The translations under genes were made by a program, and so were the position numbers. Below the pieces are notes generated by a model. It was not told the DNA's origin and searched no databases. It saw nothing but the letters and a program-made list of their open reading frames with translations. This document shows positions 8,987 through 18,034 of a stretch of DNA of 64,000 bases, piece by piece. The stretch comes from Sporolactobacillus putidus (lineage in GTDB: Bacteria > Bacillota > Bacilli > Bacillales > Sporolactobacillaceae), in the NCBI RefSeq assembly GCF_014647035.1, contig NZ_BMOK01000001.1, positions 186,001 to 250,000 of the forward strand, written 5' to 3'. Each line of letters starts with the position of its first letter. Within the stretch, counting starts at the first letter, position 1.

Positions 8987-9652
8987 CTATCTTTTATCCA
9001 CGCGGCGTGCAATGATGTCGCCGATGAACTGGATAATAAAAACAATCACCAGGATAATTATTGTTGCCACAAACGTGACATCATTATTATTTGCTTCGAA
9101 GCCGTCATTGTAAGCTAATGTGCCAAGCCCGCCTGCTCCGACAACGCCGGCCATTGCCGTATTGCCGATCAGCGCGATCAGCGTGACCGTCATTCCTGAA
9201 ATAATGGAAGGCAAAGACTCGGGAAGCAGAACCTTCCAGATAATCTGAAACCTGGTGGCTCCCATCGATTGCGACGCTTCGATCACTCCCTTGTCCACTT
9301 CATGCAGACCGATTTCGACGAGCCTCGCAAAAAACGGAGACGCGCCGATAATAATGGAAGGAAGCGCAGCGGAAGCACCGATCATCGTTCCAATAATTAG
9401 AACTGTAAGCGGGATAAGCAGGATGATCAGAATGATAAACGGAATAGCACGAAAGATATTGACAAAGGATGATGTTATCCGGTAGGTGATCGCATTTTCG
9501 TACAAGCCCCCTTTTGCAGTTAAAAAGAGAACGAGTCCCAAAATCACGCCAAAAATAAAGGTAAAGACTCCGGAAACCAGTGTCATATACAGTGTCTGAC
9601 CTGTCGCGGTCAACATCCCCATCCAGTCGACGTGAGGAAAAAGCTGATTCAT
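8987..9652 (-). CDS. metI: Methionine ABC transporter permease MetI
   Basis: 221 residues with five or so membrane segments typical of MetI. The cytoplasmic coupling loop that docks on MetN is visible as EASQSMGATRFQIIWKVLLPES (EAA motif). The start overlaps the metN stop by 4 bp (ATGA). It forms the MetN2-MetI2 transporter. Confidence 0.97.
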   Translation of the reverse strand: MNQLFPHVDWMGMLTATGQTLYMTLVSGVFTFIFGVILGLVLFLTAKGGLYENAITYRITSSFVNIFRAIPFIILIILLIPLTVLIIGTMIGASAALPSIIIGASPFFARLVEIGLHEVDKGVIEASQSMGATRFQIIWKVLLPESLPSIISGMTVTLIALIGNTAMAGVVGAGGLGTLAYNDGFEANNNDVTFVATIIILVIVFIIQFIGDIIARRVDKR

Positions 9653-10671
9653 GATGGCAGCACCTCGACTTTCACGCTTTCAGATCTGATCTGATCAATG
9701 GCGGACTGAACGGTATCCTGATGACCGTTAATCAGGAGAACCAGCGTCCCGTAAAAACCATTTTGTGAAGGCGCGAGTTCACTGACTATGATCGTCACAC
9801 GAATCGCCTGATTATGAAGCAGCCTGTCCACGGCAGGCTGCTGGTCGGTTTTGCCGTCAAAATGCAGCTGCACTATTTTGCCATCAGGATTTGCTGATTG
9901 GAATTTTTCAATCCTGATCTGTTGTTTTAAAGGTGCCGCCACCTGTCCGACAAACTCCTTAGTGATAGCCTGCTGCGGACTCAGAAAGATATCTCTCACG
10001 GTTCCTTCTTCCACGATGCTGCCTTTGTCCAGAACGGCCACGCGATGACAAATTTTGTTGATCACATACATCTCATGAGTGATCAAAACAATGGTAATGC
10101 CCAGCGAACGATTGATATCCGACAGAAGCTGCAAAATCGAATCGGTCGTTTTAGGGTCCAGAGCAGATGTTGCTTCGTCACACAGCAATACCGCCGGATT
10201 ATTGGCGAGTGCGCGTGCGATGCCGACACGCTGTTTCTGGCCGCCGCTGAGCTGGGAAGGATAGGAAGACGCTCTCCCTTCAAGTCCGACAAGCCGGATC
10301 AGTTCCTCGACGCGCTTCTTTCGCTTATCCTTTGAGAGTCCTGATAGTTCCAATGGAAACGCAATGTTTTCGGCAACCGTCCTCGACCAGAGCAAATTAA
10401 AATGCTGGAAAATCATGCCGATTTGTTTTCGCTCCCGGCTCAGTTCTTTCTCCGAAAGGGCTGACAATACATGCCCTGCTACTTCAACGCGTCCTTCCGT
10501 CGGCCGCTCCAGTAAATTAATCAGCCGAATTAAAGTGCTCTTGCCCGCCCCGCTGTAACCGATAACCCCGAAAATCTCCCCTTGTCTGACTTCAAGATTC
10601 AAATCGGTTAGAGCCTTCACCGGGCCGGCACTTGTCTGGTAAACCTTTTTTACATGTGTTAATCGAATCAA
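9649..10671 (-). CDS. metN: Methionine ABC transporter ATP-binding protein MetN
   Basis: 340 residues. Walker A is GYSGAGKST, the ABC signature LSGGQKQR, Walker B VLLCDEAT and the switch His is in ITHEM. The last 90 residues form the NIL/ferredoxin-like domain that binds methionine and inhibits transport when the cell is replete. The start is TTG at 10671, giving MIRLTHVKKVYQ as in homologues, after a GCGGGG purine stretch. The long leader before it holds an S-box. Confidence 0.96.
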   Translation of the reverse strand: MIRLTHVKKVYQTSAGPVKALTDLNLEVRQGEIFGVIGYSGAGKSTLIRLINLLERPTEGRVEVAGHVLSALSEKELSRERKQIGMIFQHFNLLWSRTVAENIAFPLELSGLSKDKRKKRVEELIRLVGLEGRASSYPSQLSGGQKQRVGIARALANNPAVLLCDEATSALDPKTTDSILQLLSDINRSLGITIVLITHEMYVINKICHRVAVLDKGSIVEEGTVRDIFLSPQQAITKEFVGQVAAPLKQQIRIEKFQSANPDGKIVQLHFDGKTDQQPAVDRLLHNQAIRVTIIVSELAPSQNGFYGTLVLLINGHQDTVQSAIDQIRSESVKVEVLPS

Positions 10672-10847
10672 ACATTCTGCCCCGCTTTCAAACCTTCTAA
10701 CCCATTTTCAAACTGTTAAAATCAAATATGTTTAATGGGTTTTAAAACAATTAATTTTTTACTTTCTTTACTTTTGAGACAACCTTTTCAAAACTAAAGA
10801 AATCTCGCCACAGTCTTACTGTCTCCCTCCTTACGTTTCAGAACAAC

Positions 10848-11007
10848 AAAAAAACCTCTCAAGAGAGGGGTTTGCTGAAAAACCCTCTCATCTCTCAGAA
10901 ACATCTGTTTCTGCAGGAATTAGCACCTTCCAAGACTTGTCGAAATTGCCAAGTCCGGGGGTTGCCGGGCGTCATCGGGCCTGTCCCTCTGCCACTCTGG
11001 ATAAGAG
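10848..11007 (-). promoter_or_regulatory. SAM-I (S-box) riboswitch with terminator
   Basis: The minus strand shows the S-box core in order: CTCTTATCCAGAGTGGCAGA, GGGACAGGCCC, GATGACGCCCGGCAACC, AAGGTGCTAATTCCTGC and TGAGAGATGAGAG. The expression platform ends in a terminator, CCTCTC-TT-GAGAGG followed by TTTTTTT (10868-10848). SAM binding stabilises the anti-antiterminator and stops transcription of metNIQ. Confidence 0.97.
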
Positions 11008-11037
11008 TTTGGTTTGTTATTCATTTGGTGTGTTAAT

Positions 11038-11066
11038 AACTTACCACTTGATCATAAAGGTGTCAA
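11038..11066 (-). promoter_or_regulatory. Sigma-A promoter of metNIQ
   Basis: On the minus strand TTGACA (11066-11061), a 17-bp spacer, then TAAGTT (11043-11038), about 30 bp before the S-box. Confidence 0.7.
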
Positions 11067-11181
11067 CCCGTTAAATAATGTTAGAAATTTCTTAATTAAT
11101 TGCTTTGCTTGCATAGCGATTAATTTTTTCATACTGTTTCAAGGAACGAATCTGCAGCTTTTTTGCTTTTGTGAGACCCCC

Positions 11182-11220
11182 AAAAAATAGGACGAGTACC
11201 TGACCGACCAGGTACTCGTC
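11182..11220 (-). terminator. Intrinsic terminator ending the PTS operon
   Basis: On the minus strand GACGAGTACCTG-GTCGGT-CAGGTACTCGTC, a 12-bp stem, then CTATTTTTT. It lies downstream of the 124-aa membrane protein gene. Confidence 0.9.
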
Positions 11221-11360
11221 TCTGCTTTAAGCAACGCCCACACTTCAGCTAATTTTTTTTACGTGACACGAACAACGGAAATGAAAGTCATCCACGAACT
11301 ATTCACGCCTCATTATCTGTAGGCTTTATCTTACAATTTAGTTCTTAGTCTGAAAATCGT

Positions 11361-11735
11361 TTATATATATTTGTCGGCAAATCCGACCAGTTCCCTGATT
11401 TCAGTTTTGGCTGCTTTGGTCAGCACCTTGTTGTCGTTCAGCATCTGCTCGCCCCGCGCTTTTATGAAACGCAGATAATCTTTATTTTTTGTCTGAGCAT
11501 AACCCTTTTTCGCCTGGTGCATATCCCGGAAGTCTCCGGCAGCCTGTTTTGCCAGTAAATAACGTCCGATTAAAAGCCCGATCGCGAGCGACAGAGAAAC
11601 AATCGTTCCCCAACCGCCGGTCAGCTGATAAAGAAGTATCCCGATCACCATGAGCAAAGTTACCAATTTTGCGGAGCTGATGACATAGGCTTCGCCTCTC
11701 TCGCCCCTGACTGCCTCTCGCAAACTGTTTAACAT
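11361..11735 (-). CDS. Small membrane protein downstream of the PTS operon
   Basis: 124 residues, ATG after AGGAGGGGGA. Two hydrophobic segments (about residues 24-42 and 44-62: LVTLLMVIGILLYQL, TIVSLSLAIGLLIGRYLL) are followed by a charged cytoplasmic tail of about 60 residues (KKGYAQTKNKDYLRFIKARGEQML). No family is recognised, and it is not the DUF956/ManO protein often found with mannose PTS genes. It lies 119 bp after EIID with no terminator between and shares the terminator at 11182-11220, so it is probably co-transcribed. Function unknown. Confidence 0.8.
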   Translation of the reverse strand: MLNSLREAVRGERGEAYVISSAKLVTLLMVIGILLYQLTGGWGTIVSLSLAIGLLIGRYLLAKQAAGDFRDMHQAKKGYAQTKNKDYLRFIKARGEQMLNDNKVLTKAAKTEIRELVGFADKYI

Positions 11736-11854
11736 TGTTCTCCCCCTCCTTGAGCACTTATTTCATGAACTATGAAATCAAATTTTTTCCCGTCCATTTT
11801 TCAAGGAACACGTGCAGATCTGTCCCGACCTGCGGCCTTCGATCAAGCCATGGT

Positions 11855-12700
11855 TTATAGTCCGAAGATGCCCGCCCAGTAGCCGAGAATACCGACAACG
11901 AACATTCCGAAGATAATCCAGATCGCATTCACATTACGTTTCAGCAGCCACATGCAGGCAAAGGTCATAAGCAAGGCGACCATCCCGGGAAGCAAAGAAT
12001 CCATAATATTCTGAAGAGAAGTACTGATGACATGACCGGCTTGTTTGTAAGACACGAGAACAAGCGGCATTTTTATAGTGGTCCATTTGGAGACAAGAGA
12101 ACCCATGACAAACAGCCCAAGCACTGAAGCCATCTGTGTCAGCTTTTTCAGACGGTTTCCGGCAACGTCCTGAACAATATCCGTTCCTTGTCTGTAACCC
12201 AATTTAAATCCATACCATCTGGTCAGCATCCGGATAATATTGATGCCGAAGAAGAACAGCAGCGGGCCGAGAATGCTGCCGCTCAGTGCCAGAGAAGCGC
12301 CAAGCGCCGCCAGAATCGGACGGGCCGTTCCCCAATAAATCGGATCGCCGATCCCTGCTAGAGGGCCCATGAGCCCGACTTTCACGTTGGTAATTGCCGC
12401 TTCGTCAATATCGGCTCCGGCCGCCTTTTTCTGTTCCATAGCTGCTGTAACCCCAAATATTGCCGATGCGGGCCATGGCGTCGTATTGAAGAATTCCAGG
12501 TGACGTTTTAAAGCGGCGGCCTGATCTTCTTTTTTATGGTAAAAGCGTTTAATCGCCGGGATCATGGTCACGCAAAATCCGATGGCCTGCATACGTTCAA
12601 AGTTAAAGGAACCGAGCATGAACGTACTGCGCAGGTAGGTGCTGAACATATCCTTTCTCGTCAACGGTTCAACTTTTCTTATTTCTGTTGATTCAGTCAT
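11855..12700 (-). CDS. levG: PTS mannose/fructose/sorbose-class EIID
   Basis: 281 residues, EIID family. It starts with RKDMFSTYLRSTFMLGSFNFERMQ and has the conserved GPLAGIGDPIYWGTARPILAALG segment near residue 110, with hydrophobic helices at the C-terminus. With EIIC it forms the membrane translocation unit. Last of the EIIA-EIIB-EIIC-EIID set. EIIA and EIIB are separate genes, as in B. subtilis levDEFG and Listeria mpoABCD, so the substrate may be fructose/levan products or mannose. Confidence 0.9.
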   Translation of the reverse strand: MTESTEIRKVEPLTRKDMFSTYLRSTFMLGSFNFERMQAIGFCVTMIPAIKRFYHKKEDQAAALKRHLEFFNTTPWPASAIFGVTAAMEQKKAAGADIDEAAITNVKVGLMGPLAGIGDPIYWGTARPILAALGASLALSGSILGPLLFFFGINIIRMLTRWYGFKLGYRQGTDIVQDVAGNRLKKLTQMASVLGLFVMGSLVSKWTTIKMPLVLVSYKQAGHVISTSLQNIMDSLLPGMVALLMTFACMWLLKRNVNAIWIIFGMFVVGILGYWAGIFGL

Positions 12701-12713
12701 TTTTATACCCTCC

Positions 12714-13514
12714 TTATCCTAATACGTCGTCGTCTTCAGTTCCGGCACTGGTCACAGCGGCAGGAGCCTTGATGGAATCATGAAAATCGGGATTGAGCTG
12801 TACATAGACAACGGCGGCACATGCTCCGAGAATACCCAACCCAACAAGATTGATACCGGTTACAAAGGTAGCAAGTGTAAAACCGATGAAGAAAAATGGC
12901 ATGAGTGAACGGGCTTTCATCATGTTAATAACCATCGCATACCCGACGACGACGATAAATCCACCGGAAACTTGCAAGCCATGTGTAATCACCGGGGGTA
13001 TAGCGTTCAGCCATTGGTTGACGATGCTCGTTCCGGCAATGGCAGCGACGGCACCGGTTGGAATAGCGACGCGCAGCCCTTGAAGGAAAAGCGCTCCGAT
13101 ATGGCACCATTCAATGCCGCGGAAATTGGCCTGAGCGGCAAAATGATCGGCTTGATGCTGAAAGAATACAGCGATGGTACGTACGAAGATGGTGAGCACC
13201 TGGCCGGCTGCCGCGAGTGGAACGGCAATGGCAATACCTTCACCGATCGATTGATGTCCGACAATAACAATGATTGAAGAAATGGTCGAGGCCAGCGCAG
13301 CGTCGGGAGCCATAGCCGCTCCGACATTCATCCACCCAAGTGCAATCAGTTCAAGATTACCGCCAAGAATGATTCCTGTTTGAAGATCGCCTAAGACAAG
13401 ACCGACCAGCGTACAAGCAACGATCGGCCGGTGAAACTGACGTTCATCCATAACGCTGGCCATACCGCAAACTAATGAAACGAGGATAACGAGAATAAAT
13501 TGCATTGCATTCAT
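12714..13514 (-). CDS. levF: PTS mannose/fructose/sorbose-class EIIC
   Basis: 266 residues, a polytopic membrane protein of the EIIC-Man family. Landmarks are MDERQFHRPIVACTLVGLVLGDLQTGIILGG (substrate channel region) and LGWMNVGAAMAPDAALAS. It works with the EIID gene immediately downstream (13-bp gap) and takes phosphate from EIIB. Confident for class; substrate unresolved. Confidence 0.92.
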   Translation of the reverse strand: MNAMQFILVILVSLVCGMASVMDERQFHRPIVACTLVGLVLGDLQTGIILGGNLELIALGWMNVGAAMAPDAALASTISSIIVIVGHQSIGEGIAIAVPLAAAGQVLTIFVRTIAVFFQHQADHFAAQANFRGIEWCHIGALFLQGLRVAIPTGAVAAIAGTSIVNQWLNAIPPVITHGLQVSGGFIVVVGYAMVINMMKARSLMPFFFIGFTLATFVTGINLVGLGILGACAAVVYVQLNPDFHDSIKAPAAVTSAGTEDDDVLG

Positions 13515-13541
13515 AGGATAAAACCCTCCTTCTCTAATGTC

Positions 13542-14033
13542 TTATATCAGGCCTTTGCTTTTCAGCCTGTTCATAAAATCAGAGCTTTGCGTATTCGGTA
13601 ATTGCTGCAGAATAAGCTTCACACCCCGTTTATCCAGTTCCTGAAAGGCTTTAACGTCTTCCGGGGATACGGAAACCGCTTCGGAAATCAGCGTCATCCC
13701 TTCCTTGAACGTAATTCCGCCGACATTGACCTGGGTCACTTCAACCCCTTCATCCATGAGCCGCAAAACGTCCGTCGGATTCTCGACAACCATCAGGACA
13801 TCCAGATTCTCATAAGTCGGATTCTTATAGCAGCGCGCGGTTTTGGCGATCGTCATGACATAGGATTTTGTTCTTCCCGGAGCCACCTGAAGCAAAAGTG
13901 TTTTTCTCAAATCGTCTTTGGCAGCGCTGTCATTTGCTGCGATAATTGTGCTGGCACCTACATGGTTGACCCAGTTGTTTGCCACTTGCCCGTGAATCAG
14001 ACGTGAATCAATGCGTAACCATTTAATTTTCAT
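13542..14033 (-). CDS. levE: PTS mannose/fructose/sorbose-class EIIB
   Basis: 163 residues, the same length I recall for B. subtilis LevE. The phospho-acceptor histidine is in RIDSRLIHGQVANNW near residue 14. EIIB takes phosphate from EIIA and passes it to sugar entering through EIIC/EIID; it also phosphorylates LevR-type activators to switch them off. The start overlaps the EIIA stop by 4 bp. Confidence 0.92.
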   Translation of the reverse strand: MKIKWLRIDSRLIHGQVANNWVNHVGASTIIAANDSAAKDDLRKTLLLQVAPGRTKSYVMTIAKTARCYKNPTYENLDVLMVVENPTDVLRLMDEGVEVTQVNVGGITFKEGMTLISEAVSVSPEDVKAFQELDKRGVKLILQQLPNTQSSDFMNRLKSKGLI

Positions 14034-14479
14034 CCCAATACATCTCCTTCATCTTCCATTGCGCTGTTGGCCATCTTCTGCCTTGCAAAAATGTCGCGAA
14101 ATGATTTAATCCCATCCGCCCCCGCCTGTTTTGCCGTTTGGACAAGGTCCTCCAGTGTTCCGCCTGCCAGTCTCTTTCCAAGAACTTCGATAACCATCGG
14201 CAAATTGACACCGGTAACGATGTCCATGTTGTTCCGGCGGGCGACAAATCGGCTTGCGGCGTTGTAAGGGCTTCCACCAAAAAGATCAACAAGAAACAAT
14301 ACAGCATCGTCATCAAAACTTTCGGTAATGATTGCGTATTTCTCCAGAAGATTTTCTATACCTTCTCCAGGTTTGAATGTGACCTGCTCCACGTTTTCTA
14401 TATTTCCGAAAATCATCCTGGCCGTGCTAATCAGAGATTCCGAAAAGTTTCCGTGTGCGGCAATAACTATGGCAACCAC
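14030..14479 (-). CDS. levD: PTS mannose/fructose/sorbose-class EIIA
   Basis: 149 residues, EIIA-Man fold. The phosphorylated His is in VIAAHGNFSESL near residue 9, and the active-site loop FLVDLFGGSPYNAA lies near 85. It is the first gene of the operon, about 30 nt after the predicted start of transcription from the -24/-12 promoter. Unlike ManX, it is not fused to EIIB. Confidence 0.92.
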   Translation of the reverse strand: MVAIVIAAHGNFSESLISTARMIFGNIENVEQVTFKPGEGIENLLEKYAIITESFDDDAVLFLVDLFGGSPYNAASRFVARRNNMDIVTGVNLPMVIEVLGKRLAGGTLEDLVQTAKQAGADGIKSFRDIFARQKMANSAMEDEGDVLG

Positions 14480-14520
14480 TCTCTAATCCCCCCCTTCTCT
14501 CTTGCTTACACTTTTATCTA

Positions 14521-14537
14521 AGCAATTTTCGTGCCAA
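14521..14537 (-). promoter_or_regulatory. Sigma-54 (-24/-12) promoter of the PTS operon
   Basis: The minus strand reads TTGGCACGAAAATTGCT, a full match to the SigL/RpoN consensus (TGGCAC-N5-TTGC). The GG is at 14535-14534 and the GC at 14523-14522. It sits upstream of EIIA and next to a sigma-54 activator gene. Confidence 0.95.
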
Positions 14538-14547
14538 TTTGCGTATT

Positions 14548-14583
14548 AAAAAAAGAAACCATGAAAAGTAGCTCCATTCATGG
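14548..14583 (-). terminator. Terminator of levR, insulating the PTS promoter
   Basis: On the minus strand CCATGA-N13-TCATGG followed by TTTCTTTTTTT. It stops levR transcription just before the sigma-54 promoter. Confidence 0.85.
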
Positions 14584-14609
14584 CCTCTTCCGATCCTCAT
14601 TTTTTGAAA

Positions 14610-14644
14610 TTGACACAGTAATCTATTTTTTTGAAACAGTATCG
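14610..14644. promoter_or_regulatory. Candidate LevR upstream activating site
   Basis: Two direct repeats, TTGACACAGTAATC (14610) and TTGAAACAGTATCG (14631), start exactly 21 bp apart, two helical turns. They lie about 90-120 bp upstream of the -12 element, the usual distance for an activator that loops to sigma-54 RNA polymerase. Confidence 0.55.
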
Positions 14645-14699
14645 TTTAAAATGGTTCACTGACGGCAGAACACCGGCTATTTGGCACACAGTACGCTTC

Positions 14700-17510
14700 T
14701 CAAGCCAGGTTCAATACACTTTTTCCAAGTTCATCCGCCAGCATATCGACCAGATACAAAGTTTCTCCTTTGCCTAGAGCGATGTTCAGCTTATACTGAA
14801 TGACCTGAAGCGGCTCTGAAAGAAGATCGGACATTTTTTCTTTCTCCTGACTGACGGTCTCGGTGTATTTCAGCGGCGTACGCGTGATTTCCCGCTCCAG
14901 CGCAAAAGAAAGATGCATAATGATCCGAATCTTTGTCGCGTTCTTAAAATGCACATTCAGTGCCCTCTGGAGCGTCTTATTAAATTCGTTGATTGCCTCC
15001 ACCGCTTTTTTCGGATTGAGATAAGTCAGCATATTCTGCAGGCTGTCTTCGCATACACCCTTAACAATGACATTGGACGGATTTTCTTTCACCGTTACCG
15101 GTTTTCTCAGGATGGCCTGTTCGATGATATTCTGGCTTTCGCCGCCGATAAATTGCTGCAGCGTAATATAAGGTACACCATCCAGTTTAGGATCCTTCGC
15201 ACCGATGCTGGCAATGATCCGGTACTTGTCCGTCAGCTTCTGCGCCTGTTCATACAGCCCCACCATGGATACCGGGATGATCCGGATATTCTCATTGGTC
15301 AGGCTGCGCAAGTATTCGCTGATGATCGTCTTGATGCGCTGGGCGGTCCCCTTTCCCGTCGTACATATGGTCAGGACCGCTTTCTGCTTCCCGTCTTTTT
15401 CAACATCTGCAATCATTTCGCTGTTGGCTCTTACCATGCGAAGCGATTCCGCGATGGAATCGAGGTTCAGGTGCAAATAATTCGCTTTCTTTACCGCTTC
15501 GAGAATCAGCGGTGTGGATACCATATCGATGGCGCGGACGGAGACGCCCGCCGATGCGGCGATTTTTTCTTCAAAATAATAGAGCGATCCCATATCGACC
15601 ATCATCAGCACCCCTTCACCCTGGTTCATTTTTCTCACCGTATGAACGATGTCTGCAAAAATATCTTTAAAACTTACACTGAGCGGCATATCGATCGCCG
15701 CGACCGGATAATCGCCGAGTAATTCCTTGGCGACGCGGACCATTGAGCTCGCCGTTTGGTCTCCGTGCGCCGCAACAACGATTCCCACATTTTTCCGGCG
15801 GGACAATTCTTCTGAAGAGGACAGCAAAACCGCAATGTATTCAATTTCAATCTCCGGAACGTTTAAGTTGAATGCTTCAACAATCAGTTTGGCGATCGCG
15901 CAGGCCGCCCTGTATTCTTTTGAACCCGGAGAAACCATGTTTTTCCTCTCTTTGGGAAGGACAGACAGTTTGCGGGATGTGTGCCGCATAAATGAATCCA
16001 GATGAAGCAGGATGAAAGAGAGAAACTGCTCGCTGATCTGGTGACCGAGATAACGCGTGCATGTCGCTTCTATCCTGGGGGCAAGGGACAGCATGCCGCT
16101 GTCTATTAGTGTCTCCAGCCGGCTTCCTGTGGTCTGCTGATAAAATTTAGTGAAGTGCGCCTTGATATCTTTGCTGATAAACGTCTTGATATCTTTGGTC
16201 GACAGCCCCTCATCAGAAAGAAATTGATATTTCCCGGAAATAATTTTATAGATGTCCACCGGAGGCTCGTAGCCCTCGTCATCGATCATCAAACCATCCT
16301 GCCTGCCGATAATGAGTGTTTCCTGCGTCAGATATTTGTCCAGCTGGTTGTTTATCTCCTGATCGCGTGAAATAACGCTGAGGCCTTCCTTCATCTCCGA
16401 CGGAAGCATTTTTCCCGTCAGCGAAATACAATCGCTGTTGAAATTGTTCAAAAATCCCTGTGCACAGATCAGCTGCACATTGGATTTTAACTGACCGACA
16501 TTTCCGAACGTGACGCTGCCGATCAATGCCCGGATGACATCTGCACTCACTTTGAACTGATTATTTGTGCGTCTGGCTTCGCGTGACAGCAAAAATTTCG
16601 TCAGCTCGACTTTCTCCAGCGGGCTGCGTTCGTTGAATTTCGGAATGTTAATCGTAACAGGGATGCGCCTCAGGAAAGTTTGCAGCAGCGCGGATTCCGG
16701 ATCGGCCGTGGTTGCCCCGATAATCAACACATGCGATTCCCGTTTGATGCCTGTCTCCCCCAATTTGCTGTATTTCCCGGTGTCCATAAAATAAAAGATC
16801 ATTTCCTGACCTTCAGGAGGCAGCCGGTGAATCTCGTCAAGGAAAAGAATGCCTCCGTCAGCCTTGGCCACCAACCCTTCCGTATCGCTGTCAGCGCCGG
16901 TGAACGCGCCCTTGATATAGCCGAACAGATGCCCGAGGAGAAGCTGGGCATTATTATAGTAATCGGCACAGTTGAACACGATAAACGGCGAGTTATCGGC
17001 CAGTCGTTTTGTATACTTGGCATAGCCGTGCATCATATGCGCGAACAATGTTTTTCCTGAGCCTGTCGGCCCGAGAATCAGGGTGTTCAGTCCGCGCGGG
17101 GGATAGACCACGGCCGCTTTTGCCTGAGTCACGCTCGCTTTGAGGCTCTGGTCCGCACCGATTAGCTGGCTGAAGGGGTCCTTTTCGGGAAGCGACTTGG
17201 GTTTACTCTTCTTCTGCTGTAATAAATCATTGACCGACCGCGCTTTAACAACGGACACGTCAATGACATTCCCGAATACGCGCTGCAGAACGGAAGCCGG
17301 AACGTATAATACCGGACGAGTAACAAATTTAATGACCTTATTTTCTCTGACCAGATTATTCAGCTCTAAACAGGCATTGCTTCGGAGCATACCCAGATGC
17401 GCGGCAACTTCTGAGGCAGGAACACCTGATTTGCTTAATAATGTGTTCTTGTCCATCCCGTCGCATTGTCTGACCAGTTCTTCGTATACTTTTTCTTTTC
17501 TGCGCGTCAT
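14700..17510 (-). CDS. levR: Sigma-54-dependent PTS operon activator, LevR/ManR family
   Basis: 936 residues, close to B. subtilis LevR. Order: an N-terminal HTH (about 1-80), then an AAA+ ATPase with Walker A GPTGSGKT (147-154), the sigma-54 contact loop GAFTGA (201-206) and Walker B ILFLDE (221-226). A first PRD (about 450-560) follows, then an EIIA-Man-like domain with VVAAHGDQT (near 575), an EIIB-like segment, and a C-terminal PRD with a conserved His in RIIMHLSFALE. Start ATG after GGAGGGGTAACG. It activates the adjacent -24/-12 promoter; phosphorylation by HPr and EIIB sets its activity. ManR of Listeria is an equally close description. Confidence 0.93.
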   Translation of the reverse strand: MTRRKEKVYEELVRQCDGMDKNTLLSKSGVPASEVAAHLGMLRSNACLELNNLVRENKVIKFVTRPVLYVPASVLQRVFGNVIDVSVVKARSVNDLLQQKKSKPKSLPEKDPFSQLIGADQSLKASVTQAKAAVVYPPRGLNTLILGPTGSGKTLFAHMMHGYAKYTKRLADNSPFIVFNCADYYNNAQLLLGHLFGYIKGAFTGADSDTEGLVAKADGGILFLDEIHRLPPEGQEMIFYFMDTGKYSKLGETGIKRESHVLIIGATTADPESALLQTFLRRIPVTINIPKFNERSPLEKVELTKFLLSREARRTNNQFKVSADVIRALIGSVTFGNVGQLKSNVQLICAQGFLNNFNSDCISLTGKMLPSEMKEGLSVISRDQEINNQLDKYLTQETLIIGRQDGLMIDDEGYEPPVDIYKIISGKYQFLSDEGLSTKDIKTFISKDIKAHFTKFYQQTTGSRLETLIDSGMLSLAPRIEATCTRYLGHQISEQFLSFILLHLDSFMRHTSRKLSVLPKERKNMVSPGSKEYRAACAIAKLIVEAFNLNVPEIEIEYIAVLLSSSEELSRRKNVGIVVAAHGDQTASSMVRVAKELLGDYPVAAIDMPLSVSFKDIFADIVHTVRKMNQGEGVLMMVDMGSLYYFEEKIAASAGVSVRAIDMVSTPLILEAVKKANYLHLNLDSIAESLRMVRANSEMIADVEKDGKQKAVLTICTTGKGTAQRIKTIISEYLRSLTNENIRIIPVSMVGLYEQAQKLTDKYRIIASIGAKDPKLDGVPYITLQQFIGGESQNIIEQAILRKPVTVKENPSNVIVKGVCEDSLQNMLTYLNPKKAVEAINEFNKTLQRALNVHFKNATKIRIIMHLSFALEREITRTPLKYTETVSQEKEKMSDLLSEPLQVIQYKLNIALGKGETLYLVDMLADELGKSVLNLA

Positions 17511-17666
17511 CGTTACCCCTCCGTTGTGTCAACCGGTTTCATCTGTACGGTCACAGTACCCGTTCCAATTAAACCTTTGTTTAATACATTCGAGAAAAAA
17601 AGCCGGAATCCTTCTCATCTGAAGAGTACAATTAATTGTCGGAGTTTTCAAGCTGATTATCTCTAT

Positions 17667-17703
17667 GAGCGGACTGTTCGACAAGCATTCGGACAGTCCG
17701 CTC
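17667..17703. repeat. Inverted repeat between levR and gerE
   Basis: GAGCGGACTGT ... ACAGTCCGCTC, an 11-bp stem with a 15-nt loop and no T-run on either side. Possibly a backup terminator. Confidence 0.5.
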
Positions 17704-17724
17704 TGTTACCCTCTGAAAACAACA

Positions 17725-17749
17725 GCCGGCTCTTTTGTCAGGAGCCGGC
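17725..17749 (-). terminator. Terminator of gerE
   Basis: On the minus strand GCCGGCTC-N9-GAGCCGGC followed by TGTTGTTTTC, 6 bp past the gerE stop. Confidence 0.75.
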
Positions 17750-17754
17750 CAGTG

Positions 17755-17979
17755 CTATAATTTTAATTCTCCGAGCCTGAGCAGTTCGACAACCGCCTGG
17801 GACCGTCCTTTCACACCCAATTTTTGCATCGTATTTGAAATATGATTGCGGACGGTTTTTTCACTGATAAAGAGTTCTTTAGCAATGTCCCGGGTTGTTT
17901 TGTCCTGAACAAGCAGTTCAAAAACTTCTCTTTCCCTCTTCGTCAGCAATGGTTTTGGACGATGGTATTCTTCCTTCAA
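17755..17979 (-). CDS. gerE: Spore transcription regulator GerE
   Basis: A LuxR-type HTH protein that shapes the last sigma-K stage of mother-cell gene expression (coat genes). The core LLTKREREVFELLVQDKT and ELFISEKTVRNHISN is nearly that of B. subtilis GerE. I start at the TTG at 17979, 8 nt after AAGGAGG, giving 74 residues, the B. subtilis length. A longer in-frame start at 18003 lies upstream of that ribosome binding site. A sigma-K type promoter is visible upstream. Confidence 0.96.
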   Translation of the reverse strand: MKEEYHRPKPLLTKREREVFELLVQDKTTRDIAKELFISEKTVRNHISNTMQKLGVKGRSQAVVELLRLGELKL

Positions 17980-18034
17980 CAATTCCCCCTCCTTGCTCAG
18001 CAATAGAGCGGGCGGGGAAGGCTTTTAGTCCCTA

